From Ga0077527 sp964433345 (GTDB lineage Bacteria > Pseudomonadota > Gammaproteobacteria > Burkholderiales > SG8-41): DNA of 64,000 nucleotides. The stretch lies in contig CAYSQJ010000002.1 of assembly GCA_964433345.1 (NCBI GenBank), forward strand, positions 62,001 to 126,000, given 5' to 3'. The notes beneath the pieces were generated by a model. The model was not told where the DNA came from. It made no database searches and saw only the letters and a program-made list of their open reading frames with translations. The position numbers and the translations under genes are program-made. Shown piece by piece: positions 62,235-64,000 of this stretch (the first letter of the stretch is position 1; each line of letters starts with the position of its first letter).

Positions 62235-62402
62235 TCATATGTTGCGCAGCGTTTCGGTGTTGCCGCCGCCGAGGCGCTTAATGTTCTCGGACGGCCAGGT
62301 GCCGTCGAGTTACTTGATCGCGCGCGGCTCAAATTCCTGCCGGCAAACCCCGTGCACGGTGTCGAAGAAGGCGAGCTGCTGTTCCGAAATCCTGAAATCC
62401 CT
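62235..62402 (-). pseudogene. Remnant of an acyl-CoA dehydrogenase N-terminus
   Basis: The minus strand encodes DFRISEQQLAFFDTVHGVCR then QEFEPRAIK, an in-frame TAA, then LDGTWPSENIKRLGGGNTET before another stop. The pattern D-F-x-x-S-E-x-Q-x-A-F-x-D-T-V...E-x-x-P-R-A is the acyl-CoA dehydrogenase N-terminal helix region. No start codon and no rest of the gene follow, so it is a decayed fragment. The remaining ~100 bases of this 266-base gap show nothing. Confidence 0.65.
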
Positions 62403-62444
62403 TTATTACGTCCGTGCAGGGTGGGGAGTGAGGTAAGGCAGATA

Positions 62445-63263
62445 TCAATGCCAGTACGGCGGGTAGCCGGAATTTTTTGACTCGGCATCGAGCAGCCTCA
62501 GCATCGCGTGCCACTCCAGCACGCCATACGGGCGGCGCGTGCCCGGTTGGTAGAGATTGGCCGTGTGTTCGATGACTTCCTGTGCCGGCAATACGATTTC
62601 CTGGCCACCGGCCATGGCGTCGACCTGGGCGCGGCAGGACAGTTCCAGCTGATACATGGTGTTGAAGGCCTGCTGGATGGTGGCGCCGCAGGTCAGCAGT
62701 CCGTGGTTGCGCAGGATCAGCGTGTCATGCGGTCCGAGGTCGCGCACCAGCCGCTCGCGTTCAGCAAGGTCTATCGCCGGACCTTCATAGTCGTGGTAGC
62801 CATGGTGGCCGACGAAGCGCATCGCCGTCTGGGTCATCGGCAACAGGCCGCATTTCATCGAGCTGACCGCCATTCCGGCGCGGGTGTGCGTGTGCATGAC
62901 GCACTTCAACTCGGGCCGGGCGCGGTGAATCGCGCCGTGGATCACGTAGCCGGACTTGTTGATGCCGTAATCGGTGTCGGGTTTCCAAAGGATGTTTCCC
63001 TCAAGGTCGATCTTGACCAGGCTGGAGGCGGTGATTTCCTTGTAGAGCAGGCCGTAAAGATTGATCAGCAGATGCTCGTCGTCGCCGGGGATGCGCGCGG
63101 TGATGTGGTTGTAGATCAGGTCGGTCATGCCGAAGCTGTCGGTCAGCCGGTAGCAGGCGGCAAGGTTGACCCGGGTTTCCCATTCTTCAGGACTGACTTC
63201 GTCCCGGATGCAGCGGAAACGGGTTGAGTAATTGGGGTTCATTTTGTGGACCGTGTCTGTCAT
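62445..63263 (-). CDS. Class II aldolase/adducin domain protein
   Basis: A 272-residue cytosolic protein. The zinc-binding HTHTRAGMAVSS block is near 123-134 (H-x-H), and the third His in RNHGLLTCG near 186; YNHITARIPG near 50 is the usual N-terminal block. Relatives include fuculose-phosphate aldolases, but this adducin-type group often acts in degradation pathways with unknown substrates. Start at 63263. Divergent from the partial hydrolase gene; both may serve one catabolic route. Confidence 0.9.
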   Translation of the reverse strand: MTDTVHKMNPNYSTRFRCIRDEVSPEEWETRVNLAACYRLTDSFGMTDLIYNHITARIPGDDEHLLINLYGLLYKEITASSLVKIDLEGNILWKPDTDYGINKSGYVIHGAIHRARPELKCVMHTHTRAGMAVSSMKCGLLPMTQTAMRFVGHHGYHDYEGPAIDLAERERLVRDLGPHDTLILRNHGLLTCGATIQQAFNTMYQLELSCRAQVDAMAGGQEIVLPAQEVIEHTANLYQPGTRRPYGVLEWHAMLRLLDAESKNSGYPPYWH

Positions 63264-63411
63264 GGACGACGGAAAGTTCGGAGTGGTGGCGGATTATATA
63301 AGGCGACCACATCGTTTGACTGGTGAGGTTCCGTATCCTAGACTTGCGCGTCCCGCCCGCGAGCCCCACGCGTCTCGCCCCTGGCACAGCTAATCTCGAG
63401 TTACGGAAAAA

Positions 63412-64000
63412 ATGGATCAAACCGCAGCAAGCGCCGCGATCGTCGGCAAGGAACACTGGACCCGCAAGGGGGACGTCAAGCTTTTTCTGTGGGAGAAGAA
63501 AGCGGCCGATGGCAAGGGCGCCAGGGGCACGGTGCTGTTCGTGCATGGCTCGTCAATGGCTTCGCAGCCGACCTTCGACCTGCAGGTTCCCGGACGCGCC
63601 GACTCCTCGGTGATGGACTGGTTTGCGCAGCGCGGCTTCAACACCTGGTGCGTGGACATGGAAGGCTACGGCCGTTCCGACAAATCGCGTGACCTCTATT
63701 TCGACATCGCCAATGGCGCCGATGACCTGGCCGCTGCCAGCGAGTACATCATCAAGACCACCGGCGCGAAAAAGTTCATGGTCTACGGCATCTCCTCCGG
63801 CGCGCTGCGTGCCGCGATGTTTGCCGAACGCCATCCGGAACGCGTTGCGCGGCTGGCCCTGGATGCCTTTGTCTGGACCGGCAAGGGCAGTCCGACCCTC
63901 GAAGAGCGCGCCAAGAAACTCGATCAGTGGAAGGCGATGAAGCGCCGCCCCATCGACCGGGCCTTTGTCCATTCGATTTTCAACCGCGATCATCCGGGTT
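63412..64000 (+). CDS. Alpha/beta hydrolase, N-terminal part (runs off the window)
   Basis: About 196 residues are visible. Oxyanion region LFVHGSSMASQPTFD near 42-56, strand and turn WCVDMEGYGRSDKS near 80-93, and the nucleophile elbow YGISSGALRAAMFAERHPERV near 126-146 (G-x-S-x-G as GISSG). The catalytic Asp and His lie beyond the window. The start ATGGATCAAACC at 63412 follows GGAAAAA. No stop is reached by 64000, so the 3' end is missing. Confidence 0.9.
   Translation, partial: MDQTAASAAIVGKEHWTRKGDVKLFLWEKKAADGKGARGTVLFVHGSSMASQPTFDLQVPGRADSSVMDWFAQRGFNTWCVDMEGYGRSDKSRDLYFDIANGADDLAAASEYIIKTTGAKKFMVYGISSGALRAAMFAERHPERVARLALDAFVWTGKGSPTLEERAKKLDQWKAMKRRPIDRAFVHSIFNRDHPG

Overview
The window is a GC-rich bacterial chromosome segment that reads as a betaproteobacterium. 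This rests on gene content, not on a computed match: a DUF3579 protein, a bacterial proteasome-like protein of the type named BPH for betaproteobacteria, the cysB/cysI/DUF934/cobA sulfur block, a pilE-fimT-pilVWXY1 minor pilin operon and an ileS-lspA-ispH run. Nearly all sequence is coding, mostly on long same-strand runs with 1-50 nt overlaps. The genus cannot be told from what is visible.

Layout. 1-2.6 kb: 5' part of malate synthase, an unrecognised conserved-looking 458-residue protein and a cold shock protein. 2.9-5.5 kb: clpS-clpA. 5.7-7.3 kb: a flavocytochrome c sulfide dehydrogenase pair. 7.3-9.8 kb: DUF2784 protein, 3-mercaptopyruvate-type sulfurtransferase and a Rieske oxygenase. 10-18.4 kb: a compact minus-strand operon around a radical SAM protein of the ArsS ('rSAM/selenodomain') type, with a solute symporter, a metallophosphatase-like protein, a membrane VTT domain fused to a disulfide reductase-like flavoenzyme, a DUF547 protein, two small sugar/nucleotidyl-transferase-like proteins and a DUF3047 protein. 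18.6-23.6 kb: xseB, ispA, dxs, folE and ribBA (isoprenoid, folate and flavin precursors). 23.7-25.5 kb: a small accessory patch with a HigBA-type toxin-antitoxin pair and an intact 835-bp IS1595-family insertion with an 8-bp target duplication. 25.5-29.2 kb: aspartic protease, glutamine amidotransferase, chromate transporter, rhodanese and YajQ. 29.3-33.8 kb: argD-argF-argG followed by ppnP and the proteasome-like protein. 34-36 kb: DUF3579 protein, rpsT and murJ. 36.3-43.9 kb: a phosphonate/putative-selenate type ABC transporter, CysB and the sulfite reductase block. 44-49.3 kb: ribF, ileS, lspA and ispH. 49.3-57 kb: a minor pilin operon ending in pilY1 and a TonB-like gene. 57.2-64 kb: a Fur-family regulator, tRNA-Thr, a TauD-family oxygenase, a SUMF1-fold protein, a short-chain dehydrogenase with an altered active site, an HtrA-like protein that has lost its catalytic triad, an acyl-CoA dehydrogenase remnant, a class II aldolase and a partial alpha/beta hydrolase.

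How it works together. Sulfur chemistry recurs (sulfide oxidation, two sulfurtransferases, CysB-controlled sulfite reduction with siroheme precursor synthesis). The ArsS operon looks like a complete pathway for a small secreted or membrane-linked product whose chemistry is not established.

The strongest unexplained signals are: (1) an AT-rich 21-bp motif (core ATCAATAAAAWCAAAT then ACTTA) that I find eight times, almost always in gene borders, in both orientations, twice just upstream of a good -10 box and once disrupted by the IS element; (2) the ArsS operon; (3) the proteasome-like gene tied to the arginine operon; (4) the dead HtrA paralogue; (5) a duplicated argF tail with two hairpins between argF and argG.
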